DNA from: Gnetum montanum
Taxonomy: Eukaryota > Streptophyta > Gnetopsida > Gnetales > Gnetaceae
Length of the DNA: 64,000 nt
Assembly (NCBI GenBank): GCA_015680685.1
Contig: MNCI01009225.1
Span: 252,707-316,706 of the forward strand
Direction of reading: 5' to 3'
Shown here: piece after piece, positions 53,922 to 64,000 of the stretch
How positions within the stretch are numbered: position 1 is the first letter of the stretch
Layout: each line of letters starts with the position of its first letter
Notes under the pieces: model-generated
Seen by the model: the letters and a program-made list of their open reading frames with translations, nothing else
What the model was told of the DNA's origin: nothing
Databases searched by the model: none
Made by a program: the position numbers and the translations under genes

Positions 53922-56772
53922 TCAAACAATCCCAGGTGGTGGAGGCGCTTGAGGCTTCGAAGGACCTTCTACTGCTTCGAGCACATGTAGTGGTTAAGGT
54001 GATTATGGTTTATCTGCAACAGCTGGAGCCTCTAGTGGAAGATGGAAGGCATCCAACAATGCCTTCATCTTCTCCTCCTTACTCCTAGGATTGTTCATGG
54101 TTTACGCTTTATTGCAAATGTGGGCCAGTGTGGAAACATCTTAAGTACAAGGCATTGTTGGGAACAACTTATTTGCATTGACGAACTAAGTAGCAAAAAG
54201 TTTGTGCTCAACATTGAACGTCCTTACTACATTTTGTAGATCCTGCTAATCACTCATTCTCCTAGCTAGGTTCTTAGTTGTGGACCCTTGATTAATGAAG
54301 CGTTGCTTGAGAACATTGAGTTCCTCATTTTCCACCTCAAGTTTTTGCTTGGTTTCTTTGTGCATCTTGAACTCGACATCATACAACAAGTACAAGTTGG
54401 CAACTTGTTTCTTGAAATTTGACAAAGGTCTTTTTGTTGTCAACATTGCTAGGTTTGAGTAATAGAGGTTGGTGAGCTCCATATACTCAATCATCTCCTC
54501 AATTTGCAACTTCTTTAGGTAAATTTCTACCTTGTTGTATGTGTTCAGTCCATCAAGGATGGGTTGCCACACGTTACCTCCTTGTTGGAGTTGTTGGAGG
54601 GTTTCATCCACCTTTGCCTTTACCAATTTGATTTTTTGTTCATTAATTTCTTTTTGCAAACCAACTTGGTCCTTGTAGTGGTTTTTCTCCCTCTCAAACT
54701 TCATGGCCTTGCTTTTCTAGGCAGCAATTTCTATGATAGATTTTTGGTGAAGGGCACAGACTTCCTCCATGAAGAGGTTGCAATTTTCTACTGCTAACCT
54801 TCTTAAATTCATTAACACCTTGGCATGCTGCTCCTACTGCTGTCACATGTAATTAACCATATATTCTTTCTAGAGCTCAACGACATGTAGGTGTTGATTA
54901 TCTTTGGTCATATTGGCATTCTCCTGGTGCACCTCTTCCGAGTCCTTTTTGGTGTGATAGGTTTTTTCCTTGACCAAGGGCTTATTAAAGATCATCGACT
55001 CCCTTTCATACTCAACCTTTTGAAGTTTGGACTGAAGCTGTTGAAAAGCTTCATCCCTAGTTATTGTTTGTTTGAGTACAAAGGCATAAGCAAGATGGGC
55101 TCTTAGATCAACAACTTCCATAGCCAGGCATTCATTCTCAACCCTGGCCATTTCAAGTTATGTCTCTACAATTATGCACTTTCCCCTTGCTTCCAACAAT
55201 GCCAACTGGGTAGTAGAAATATCTTCCAAAAGGTCAAAGACCTCCAAAATTGGTTGCTAGGTTCCCACTAGTTGTTACAACAACTCCTTGTGCGGGGCTG
55301 TGATAAATCTCCCACTTGCTATTCTTGCAAATGTTTGCACATCTCTAAGTGCAGCAACATTGGGTACAAACATTGAAGAAAAATTAAGGGCTTCACCCAC
55401 ATGGTCTGCCACCATCTATATAGTTGTTTCCTACCCTTGGTGTTGCATCACTAAGATAATGGCCCCATCTCTCTCCTCTAAGTGTATCAAGAAGGTAGCA
55501 ACATTCCCAGAACTATTTAGGAACTACTATTGTCTGAGAATGAACACAGTTACCTCCTAGGCACTAGGATTTGAGTGCATAGGCACTTGCATTCTTTAGG
55601 CAAAAAATGTAGGTGTAGTGTCTTCCAACTGGCTTATGATATGATTTACCTTGTTCAAATGGCTAAGGGCTAGTCGGTAGATAGAGGGCTCCCCACTCAA
55701 TCCTACTTGCTGTTACTGTAAGAGTTACTCTTGGAGATTTTGCATGCATTTTGTGGCAACACACATCTTTGATGTTGATTGCTCTTAAGTGGGTGGTGGT
55801 GGTGGCTGCTCCTTTTCGTTAGGTCATGGTAGGGGTTTTGTCCTTCATCATTTCAATCTAAGAGGTAGAAGAAGCATGTCAAATTACATCGTTGGTGTAA
55901 AGGACTATTTGTACCTTTTTACATAGTTTTCTGATGAGGTAGGAAAAGGGTAAGGTCTTCCTTCCATGTTCATTTTCTTTGAACCTCTTCTCTATCTCTA
56001 GATAGATTAGATGTGGAAGGTTGATAGGGAATTTTCTGCTTAGAGTAGCACATGCATAGGTAGAAAAGGTAGTTACCTTACTAGGCTTCACTATCATATT
56101 GAGATGATGAACTGCTATCTTGAAATACATGCATTTTGCCATAGTGAGTGCATCATACTCTTTGTGGTCCACTCCATAGCATTGCTAGGTCCACTCCTTC
56201 TTTACCTTAGGGTCTACCTAAGTTGAGATCTTTGCTAAGTTGGTTCCAGTATCAGGTAAGTCGAGAACCTGTGCAATTGCTTCCACCGAGTTGGACACGT
56301 GAATGTCCTTGATTTTAACTATGGCACTTGGCTGTTGGTTGTTCCAGAGGAGGTAGGTCTCTCCCATGTCCCACTCCCCAATGGAAGTAATGACTGGCTA
56401 CATGGGAGAGGTTTGCAGTTGAGTTCTGACTTCCTTTGGAGTGAACTCCAAGAACATTCCAAAGTTTAGTTCTTAGAGAACCAAACATTTAATGTTCCTA
56501 GGCTTGATTTGATCAAGGCATGCATGGGTCAAGGTAATGTTAAGTCTTGGCACAGGTTTCATTATCTCATCTTAGTGAGACTACTCTATTTTTTCTTCTT
56601 TTGGAATTTGATGAATAGATTCCACTTTGAGGTTCTCATGAAGAGGTCCTATGGGATGAGTTTCGACTTCTTGGTCCTGGGGATATTCTTGTTGGTCCCT
56701 TCTAGTTTTAGGCTACTTATCCCTAGGTTAGGATGGTTCTATCTCCAGTCCATGCTTTGGTCTTGGTGCCAT
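53922..56772 (-). pseudogene. ORF3 of B2 (coiled-coil protein)
   Basis: ATG at 56772-56770 (MAPRPKHGLEIEP) right after an AG acceptor; TGA at 53922-53924 after PPPPGIV. Approximate residue map: 1-95 polar N-terminus; about 99 ELNFGMFLEFTPKEVRTQLQ; about 129 GEWDMGETYLLWNN; VSNSVEAIAQVLDLP; about 254 LIYLEIEKRFKENEHGRKTL; about 540-840 coiled coil (55151-54246), with FEREKNHYKDQVGLQKEINE and LYLLYDVEFKMHKETKQKLE; about 900 EEKMKALL, then a Pro-rich tail. This is the best preserved copy. Its stops are TAG or TAA at positions where Gln, Trp or similar would fit. The first half weakly recalls the plant transposon-associated domain; no envelope-like features are seen. Confidence 0.78.
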
Positions 56773-57068
56773 CTATGACCACAACACAATCAAGGATTAG
56801 CATATAGTATGTAACTCATAACATACTTTATCTCTTTTGGAATAGTTACACTTGGCTAAGGTGTGGTCATGGAAGATTGATCTTTTAATATTATTTTAAT
56901 GTTATTTTATATAATTTTAGGTTACTGGAGTTTGTTGGAAGGGTTTAACTTCCATAGGTTGATGATGTAATATTATTTTATTTATTAAACCCATGGGGGA
57001 GTTAGAAAAATTTCAAAAAAAATTCTATCAAACCCTAGGGTTTGTGGCCCCCATGATGTAGAGCATAC
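56773..57068 (-). other. Leader intron before ORF3 of B2
   Basis: Donor ACCGAAG/GTATGC (exon end 57069) and acceptor GTCATAG/ATGG (AG at 56774-56773), 296 bp. It matches the B1 intron (302 bp) in both sites and in position. Confidence 0.65.
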
Positions 57069-57970
57069 CTTCGGTAGCTAGAGGATTGAAAAATGAGTGA
57101 AATCAGACAAGCAATGCGAAAGATATGGGCTTTGAAAAATTGAAAAAAATCCCCTTTTGTTTGAAGTAAAATGAAAAAAAAAGTACTAAGTGTTGCACTC
57201 TATTTATAGTATTTTTACCATGCTTCAATGGGGCCATGTCAACTTGGCTATGTCGATGTAAGAGATTGCGTCTATGAGACCATGTCAATGCATATGTTGA
57301 CCACCAATGACTTTTCAAAAATTCAAGAAATACAAGTAGTTTTTACATGAAATTAAAGTCTTTTGGAAGCCAACAAAGCCAAGTACACAATGAAATGCAT
57401 GAAGAGGAATTGATAATTCATAGAAATAGAGATTTCACTTTGGAAGAATGATGGAGAAATGTCTTAAAGGAGTTCATAGTTGGATGCAACTGATGAAGAA
57501 TGCAAAAGATTTGACTATGGAAATGCTTAAGGATAAGGAGCTTAAGTATCCTAACCAAGGGATATGCAAGTGTGTCCTCCCCATAGTAGGCACATGCCCT
57601 TTTTTCCATTGCATATTCTTAATTAAGGAGTTTGTGGGTCCCATAGTTGATTAATGGTTATAAAAGTTGAAGGACCTAATTCTAAAGAATCTACCTAAAA
57701 ATTTCAACACTTCAAACTACAAAGCATCATTGTGTCCTGTTGGCAACAAAGAATTTTATTGTAAAACAATAAGAAACATTCACACCAAAATAAAGTAAAA
57801 TATAAAATAAATTGTAAAATATTCAAGAAATTCAAAATGTACTAACAATGATGTAAAATAAAAATTTGGAAAAAATAATAAAGTGTAACACAAAAAGGTG
57901 TAAAAACAACAAAGTGTAAAACAAAAAATTGTAAAACAAAAAGGTAGAAAACTTGAGGATCTATCTTAAT
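57069..57970 (-). other. Spacer of B2 between pol and ORF3
   Basis: Non-coding; includes the internal promoter and the block 57480-57680 conserved with B1. Near 57720 it jumps past ~0.9 kb present in B1 (about 28945-29805). Confidence 0.65.
57201..57303 (-). promoter_or_regulatory. Internal LTR-like promoter before ORF3 of B2
   Basis: In - strand order: GGTCTCATAGACGCAATC...ACATCGACATAGCC...GTTGACATGGCCCCATTGAAGCATGG, then CTATAAATA (57209-57201). The P1 LTR U3 has GGTCTCATCGACATGGCCCCGTTGATGCAT and GTTGACATAAGG before CTATAAATA: the same words and the same TATA. Confidence 0.78.
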
Positions 57971-60900
57971 GATTAGCATGGATGGCCATCTCTTCCATGA
58001 TAGGGTTGAAAGGAGAAGATTTAAAATATTAAGAGAGGTTGTCTATCCAATGAGGTGTTGCTTGCATTGGTTTGCTTAGGTTCATGAAAAGATTTAAGCT
58101 ATTGTATGTTGACCAATTTATTTTTGTTTGGGATCAAAGCTTTGTAAATCAACATGGCCCTAGAAGGAAAGGTTTCATAAATGATATAAGACCCTTTCCA
58201 CAATGTTTGGAACTTAGTCTTTTGAGGGATGTGTAGGGTTCAAGTAGAGGACCTTGTCTCCAAGTTGAAATTTAACTTTCCTTATCCTAAGGTCATGGCG
58301 TTTCTTGTTGAATGCTTTGTGTACTTCATTCAATGACAGGACTACCAATATATTCTCATCTAGTACATTGAGGTTGACCATTCTTTCATTCTATGCTAAG
58401 CTAAGGTCAAGGTCAAGGTCACAAGTTGCTAAAAGTGTACAGAGCTTAGATTGAATTGGAAGAGTTGGAAGTTTTCTAGTCACTAGCCCATAGGGAGAGT
58501 AGCCTATAGGGAGTTTCCATGCTGAGTGATCTGTCCAAAGGGCATCGTTAAGTTTTGTGCTCCAATCTCTCCTATATTTGCTAATTATTCTCATTAATAT
58601 TTTTCATATTTACCTATTGGTAACCTTCACTTGATCGTTAGCTTAGGGGTGGTAGGGTGCTGTTAATTTATGCTCAACCCCCAAGCATTGCATGAGCTTG
58701 CGAAAAGTGACATCTATAAAATGAGTACCATTGTTAGAAATTAGTGCATGTGGCACTCCAAACTTGTTTACAACCCTTTGTTGTATAAACCATGCAGTAG
58801 TGAAAGATGTACAATTAGTGATGATTGTTGCTTCTACTTATTTAGTACAATAGTCAACAATGACTATTATATATGCCTTTCCATTTGAAATGGGTGTGAT
58901 GGGACCCATGAAATCAATGCCCTAGATATTAAAGGGTTCTAGTGGTTGGACACACTACTGAGGCTTTGTGATTCAAGCGATCATTCCACGATCTTATTGA
59001 CAACATTCGCAAGAGTAGACAAATTGGTGAGCATCCTTGAAGATTGTTGGCCAGTAATACCCTACCATTAGGATCTTAATGGCTATGCATCTTCCTACAT
59101 AGTGGCCCCCACAAGGACCCTCATGAGCATCTTAGAGAATACATAGTTGATCAGCATTAGGGACATAGCAATGCACCAGGCCATTAGCGCATACCTTGTA
59201 AAGGTGTTTGTTAATTTTCATGAAGAATTTGGCCTAATGAAGAAACTATTGTTTCTTCTTGTGGTCTAAGTCTTGTGGCATCTCCTAAGTGAGAAGATAA
59301 GTTAGGATGCCACTGTATCATCTTGGTTCAGTGGGCACTTGTTCATTTATTACACTAGCAAAGAGGAGTTCATTAGGAAATTGATTAGAGAGTGGACTCT
59401 CCTCTTCTTTGCTGTTTCATTGCAATTGAGACAAGTGATCAACAGTGACATTCTTAGTTTCTTTTCAGTCTACCATTATAAGATCGAATTCTTATAAGAT
59501 CACAAGTTATCGTATGACACAAGTGCTCACCGTCAACTTGTTCATTAGGAAGTGAATGACACTATAACTAATATGCACAAATACCTTGTATTCAAGCACA
59601 TAGTGCTTGAATTTTTCCAAGGCATACACCACCACCATCAATTCTTTCTTTGTTTTTGTGTAGTTGAGTTGTGCACCCACAATGCTTCATCTTGCACAGT
59701 GGATGTAATAAGGGCGTTTCTAATCAGCCAACTATGTAAGCATAGCTCCTAAGGCATAGTTTAACACATATGTCATGATGTGAAATGGATGTGACTAGTC
59801 AAGTGATCATAGAATTAGAGTTTCTAAAAGCTTCTCCTTGAGTGTCTAGAATTACTTTTTGCATCTTTGGTCCATACAAACAAAGAATCTTTCTTTGTTA
59901 GATTGACCAATGATTTAGTGATTTTATAGAAATTCTCTATGAATCGCCAATAGTAGCCAGTGTGACCAAGGAATGACCAACCATCTTTAACAATTTTTGG
60001 TTGGAAAGTTATTACTTAGATGATCCTAATCTTTTTAGGGTCCACCTCAATCATTGCTTGCAAGATTCTATGCCCTAGCACAATGTCCTCTTAGACCATT
60101 AGATGGCTCTTTTGCTAATTGAGCTAGAGATTGGTCTCCACACACCTTTTAAGCACTTGCTCATGGTAGTCTAGGGCTTGCTCAAAAGTAGTACCATAGG
60201 TGGAAAAGTCATCCATGAAGACTTCCACCTTGCTACCACTTTTCTATTGAAAGATATTAAGAACAAGGCATTGGAATGTTGTAGGGGCATTGCATAAACT
60301 AAAAGGCATCATTTTATATGCAAGAGTCCCCTAGGGACTTATGAATGTTATTTTGGCTTAATCCTCTGGCTCAATTTGAATCTAGTTATAGCCACTCTAA
60401 CCATCTAGAAAGCTATAATAGCAATGCCTAGAGATAGTGTTTGACACCTGGTCCACAAATGGCAATGGGAAATGATCTTTGTAGGCCACCATGTTCAATA
60501 GCCTAAAGTCAATATAGACCTATCACTTGCCATCTTTTTTTAGCATAATTACAAGTGGGCTAATCCACTCACTATCCACAACTGGATAGATGAACCCTAC
60601 CTTGAGGAGTTGTTCAATTTCCTCTTTGATGATCTAGTTTAATTTGGGGTTCAACCATCGTTGCAACCATCTCTTTGGCTTGATGGATGAATTAGTACAG
60701 CTGAAATGCTGACATATCCTAGGATTAATCCCTATGAGTTTAGGATATGACCAAGCAAAGACTATTGGCCATTTGTTAATCACGTTTTGCAACATCTTTT
60801 TCTATTCAAGAGAAAGGTTGGCATTGATTATTACTGGCTTTCCATTTTCTAGGAATACATACTCCATGCCAAAAAGTAGAGTTTTCAACTCTAAGGGCTC

Positions 60901-61640
60901 TTGTTTAAAATTTTTAGGGATTTCTAACTCTTCCCAATAAGTATCATCAACTTCATCATCAAAGACTTAGCGATGAACTTATACCAATTCATCCATGCCT
61001 TCAACATAGGCACAAGTTAAGCTCTTAGTTGGTTCCATACAAAGTGTGCTACTTTCAAGATCAGTTGTCAACCACTGGCTGTCCTCTTGTTTTGTGGCTA
61101 CTGCATATAGACACTTTGGAATTTTAGATTCATTTGCATCCTATCTACATGCTTTGATTAATGTGCTTTTCATAGATCATAATTTTTGCACATAGTTGCA
61201 CCCTGTATAGCTATGTGTGATACATGGAACTCTCTTTTTCTTGATCTTTTCAAATGCATTTTCCTTTAAAATTTTGAAGGAAAGATCTCTGATGCCCATT
61301 CACACATCAATAATGCTCAACCAAGCCCTTCCCATAATGATTGGAAAGTCCCCCTTGTAGTTGTCAACCTTGCCCACTAGGAAATTGACAAGATAGAACC
61401 ACCCATAGACAGTGGTCACAATATCCTCCACCAGTCCTAAGGATATAGTGATGCACTAATCTACCAATTCTAAACTTGAGAGGAGGTAGGTTCCAAGCTT
61501 AATACATTTCATGAAAAATCAAATTGACACCAAAACTTGAATCAAGAAGAGAATTGCATGGATCATTTTCAGTAATCTACAAGTAGATGAGGGGACTTCT
61601 AGGATCAACTATTTTCATGGGAAGGTTACCAATCTTAATC
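57971..61640 (-). pseudogene. pol: pol of B2 (protease, RT, RNase H, integrase)
   Basis: Protease start at 61640-61577 (VMLTHVVSDWIKIGNL), later part frameshifted. RT from about 60690, with the FMDD box at 60208-60219 (VEVFMDDFSTYG). VDHLSQLQ after RNase H near 59424-59460. Integrase core 58960-58600: first Asp kept in VDYCTK, second Asp replaced by Asn in ISNNGTHF, and Glu replaced by Lys in QVKVTN. So the integrase has lost two of three catalytic residues. The frame ends at EMAIHAN near 57971. No chromodomain. Numerous TAG/TAA stops. Confidence 0.82.
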
Positions 61641-64000
61641 CAATCAGATACAACATGGGTTAACATGACTTTGCAGATCTTGGGAGGCATTTTATTTGAA
61701 GGGTTCTCAAATGGAATAGATGTAGAGGATGAAGGAGACATAGGACAACTAGCCTCATGATTTGGTGATGGCTTTGTAGGGCTATTGGTTTGGAAGAATG
61801 GTCTTTTACAGGATCTAGTTTTCAAACCACTCAGTTGTAGAGCTAGTTGTAAGTTAACAACCCTAGTAGCATTATGTTGCTACAGCTGGGACGGAACCTC
61901 ATCCTGCATTGATGGAGTAAATGGTAATTGGGTTAAGGGTAGAGGGACATGTGTTCAAAGATGATGAGGGTTCTAATAAAATGGGAATTCCCCTTTGGGA
62001 GATGGAGAATGAGCACTGTAATACTCTATAGGATAGTAGTGATGCTAAAAAGAAGCGTGACTAGAGGATTCACATAGAGACATGGGTTGTTGACATAGTA
62101 TTCATATGGATCTAGTTGCCTGTAAGGGTATTATTGCCTTGGTGGTGACATCTCCCATGACTGTGGGTGCTACAACTACTCGTATTGCTATATATGGTTA
62201 TGGTGGAGCTCCACTTGGATAATAAGCTTTTTATTGGTGGAACTGCCTAGGATTGCCTTGAGGATAAGGTAATCTTATAGGTGCTTTCCTTCTTTCTAGC
62301 CTAGCATTTAGAGCTTACACCCTAGACTCCTACAAGTGTGACATAACATAGCAACATCCCTTAGGATGTTCATATTGGTAGGTGTCACACCCACCATCAT
62401 TATCTAATTCTAACTCCACAACCTCTTCGACTGCAACATATTTTCCCTTACCCCTTTAGTAGGCACATTTAGCTTCCTTCCTTCTCTTGTGGTCATGTTC
62501 ACTACTCTGCTCTTTGGAATCTTTTATAATTTTTAAGTAGTTTGAGATTTTTCATCCAAAGATTCCCATATTTTGTCCACCTTAGCTAAAATTTTAGAAA
62601 TAGATTTTTGAATTGATAAGGTTTTTTGCTGCACCACTTCATCCAGTGGTGCCTCCCACTCATTGTCATAGAATCAGACCTCCCTTTTTCTAATGGAAGG
62701 ATCCTAATTATATTCCTTAGCACTTTCCCATTTCCTTAATTCTCCTTCTTCTTTTTTAGCCTACTCAATGAGCCTTTGGATCTAATGGGCCCTTAGTTCT
62801 AATAGTCTCCCTTGGGAATAGACCCCAATGGTTCTTCTTGTTTCTAATTGGAGTCCATCTATGATATGGGGAAGTTGCTCTTGTTGAGAATAACCATGGC
62901 TAGGACATCTATGCAAAAGGGAATAATACTTTCATGGCTACATCTAAGGGTTCATGTGTTCCTTGTCACTAGCCTTGGATTTGATTTCTTAAATTGGAAA
63001 CTTTGGAGTATGTCTAATATTTATCATTAAACAACTCAAGCATCGTACTCCATTTGTGAATTGATTTTGGCTCTAAGGAGTGGTACCAACTTTTTGCTTC
63101 TTTGTGAGTGTCCTAGGAAATAGTTTAAGTTTTTGCTAATTATCTTTGATGTTCTATAAAGCATAGGCATCGTGAAATGCTTGAAGATGGGTATGTAGAT
63201 CTGAGTTATATCCCCCCTCAAATCTAGAGATATTATTCATATCCAACTTATTAATTTTGCTATCTTTCACATGTTTGGTTGGAATTCTGACTATCTCTGC
63301 AATGTTTAGCATGCTTTGAGTTGTAAGAAAAGGCTCATCATCATCATGATTTTGATGACACCTAGGATGTCCTCTTCTACCCCTTCATTCATAGTAAGGC
63401 CTACGATTATTGTGCCATCATTCGCCTCCATCACAATTTTGTCCTCTGTGGTTTTGGTCAGATTTAGAGGAGGAAGAAGAAGATGTAGATGAAGAGGGTG
63501 AAAAGGAAGGAGTATTGCCATCACCATGGTGTCTACCACCTCCTCTTCACTTTTCATAGCCATGATAATCAAATTTATCTTCATCACGATGTTTGCTAGA
63601 GTTCCTACCTTGACTTCCACTTTTACTTGAACCTGAATTGTTGATAGTGTACTATAAGTCCAGGTTTAAGCTCCCTTCATCAGAGTCAAGATGAGGAGAA
63701 TCTTCATGTTGAGAATGCCTAGAGGGAGAATATTCATTATCATTTTGGTTCAGTAGGAAAAAGGGGTTAGCGAACTATTTCCCCTTCATAGCTTCATGGT
63801 GCTTCTCCTGGTGCTAATCTCTTTTGCATTGTGTTTTAGTGGAATGGTAGTCCCAATAGTCATGGTCCTATATAACTTACTCTTCATGAAGATCCTAGAT
63901 GTCCAACCTCTTAAGAGTTTGGAGTAGCATCCTAAGAATAGATCAGTTGGGGGGTAACACAACATCACCCTCCATGTTTCTAGACCGTAGCTGTTCATCT
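61641..64000 (-). pseudogene. gag: gag of B2 (partial)
   Basis: Runs off the right edge. The zinc knuckle at 62351-62389 is CDTYQYEHPKGC, with the second Cys changed to Tyr (TGC to TAC), as in B1. The core region is near 62780-63000 and the conserved gag N-terminal half extends to 64000. A Pro/Ser-rich linker precedes protease (about 61680-61800). Broken by stops and frameshifts. Confidence 0.75.

Larger units (their letters stand above)
52789..64000 (-). mobile_element. Element B2: Ty3/gypsy element with ORF3, 5' part beyond the window
   Basis: Read on the - strand from the right edge: gag (partial), protease, RT, RNase H, integrase, spacer with internal promoter and leader intron, ORF3, purine tract and 3' LTR. 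The order and spacing parallel B1; the pol-ORF3 spacer is about 0.9 kb shorter. It inserted downstream of the ankyrin exon. Confidence 0.9.

Overview
The window looks like transposon-dense, AT-rich nuclear DNA from a seed plant with a large genome. A gymnosperm is possible but not shown. It carries tRNA-Asp-primed Ty3/gypsy (Athila/Tat-like) elements about 9-13 kb long, a copia element, LINEs, tRNA-derived SINEs and an intron-containing hAT gene. CG sites are strongly depleted inside the elements. I see no intact ordinary gene. The only host-gene-like piece is an ankyrin-repeat exon near 51.3 kb. Four places have Ns or N-flanked duplication, so assembly seams are present.

Layout. (1) 1-1477: the 3' end of a + strand element (P0) ending in a 1.0 kb LTR, inserted into the protease region of a - strand element (M1, 1478-5030: gag, primer site, LTR). 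(2) 5.0-8.25 kb: a LINE 3' end, a copia LTR plus gag start, and a reversed SINE. (3) 8256-17004: a complete - strand element (A) with matching 5-bp target duplications. It has gag and a third ORF but no protease, RT or integrase. (4) 17-24 kb: an old LTR, a ~240-bp tandem repeat, a CG-retaining patch, a tRNA-Arg-like relic and LINE pieces. (5) 24033-37062: a complete 13 kb - strand element (B1: gag-PR-RT-INT-ORF3) inserted in a SINE that is itself inserted in a LINE. (6) 37-45.5 kb: two copies of one LINE 3' half flanking two decayed tandem repeats and a truncated + strand element (P1). (7) 45.9-48.8 kb: a five-exon hAT transposase pseudogene. (8) 50.9-52.8 kb: short tandem repeats, the ankyrin exon and a SINE. 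(9) 52789-64000: a third pol-bearing - strand element (B2), running off the window.

The most interesting system is the third ORF (ORF3) of these elements. It lies between pol and the 3' LTR, where Athila elements carry an env-like gene. It spans about 2.8 kb (roughly 920-950 codons), is mostly predicted coiled coil, and is recognisable in five elements (P0, A, B1, P1, B2). In A, B1 and B2 it is preceded by what looks like its own copy of the LTR promoter: the short U3 repeats followed by TATA. The internal copy matches the family's own LTR type: GATATC repeats in A, GTCGA/GGCC repeats in B. In B1 and B2 a ~300-bp intron with GT...AG ends, whose AG directly abuts the ORF3 ATG, follows the promoter. 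Element A keeps gag, this promoter and ORF3 but has lost pol, which suggests a two-part, trans-mobilised arrangement.

All coding regions are broken by stops and frameshifts. Many stops are TAG or TAA where relatives have Gln or Trp, as expected from deamination of methylated cytosine. All alignments were done by eye.
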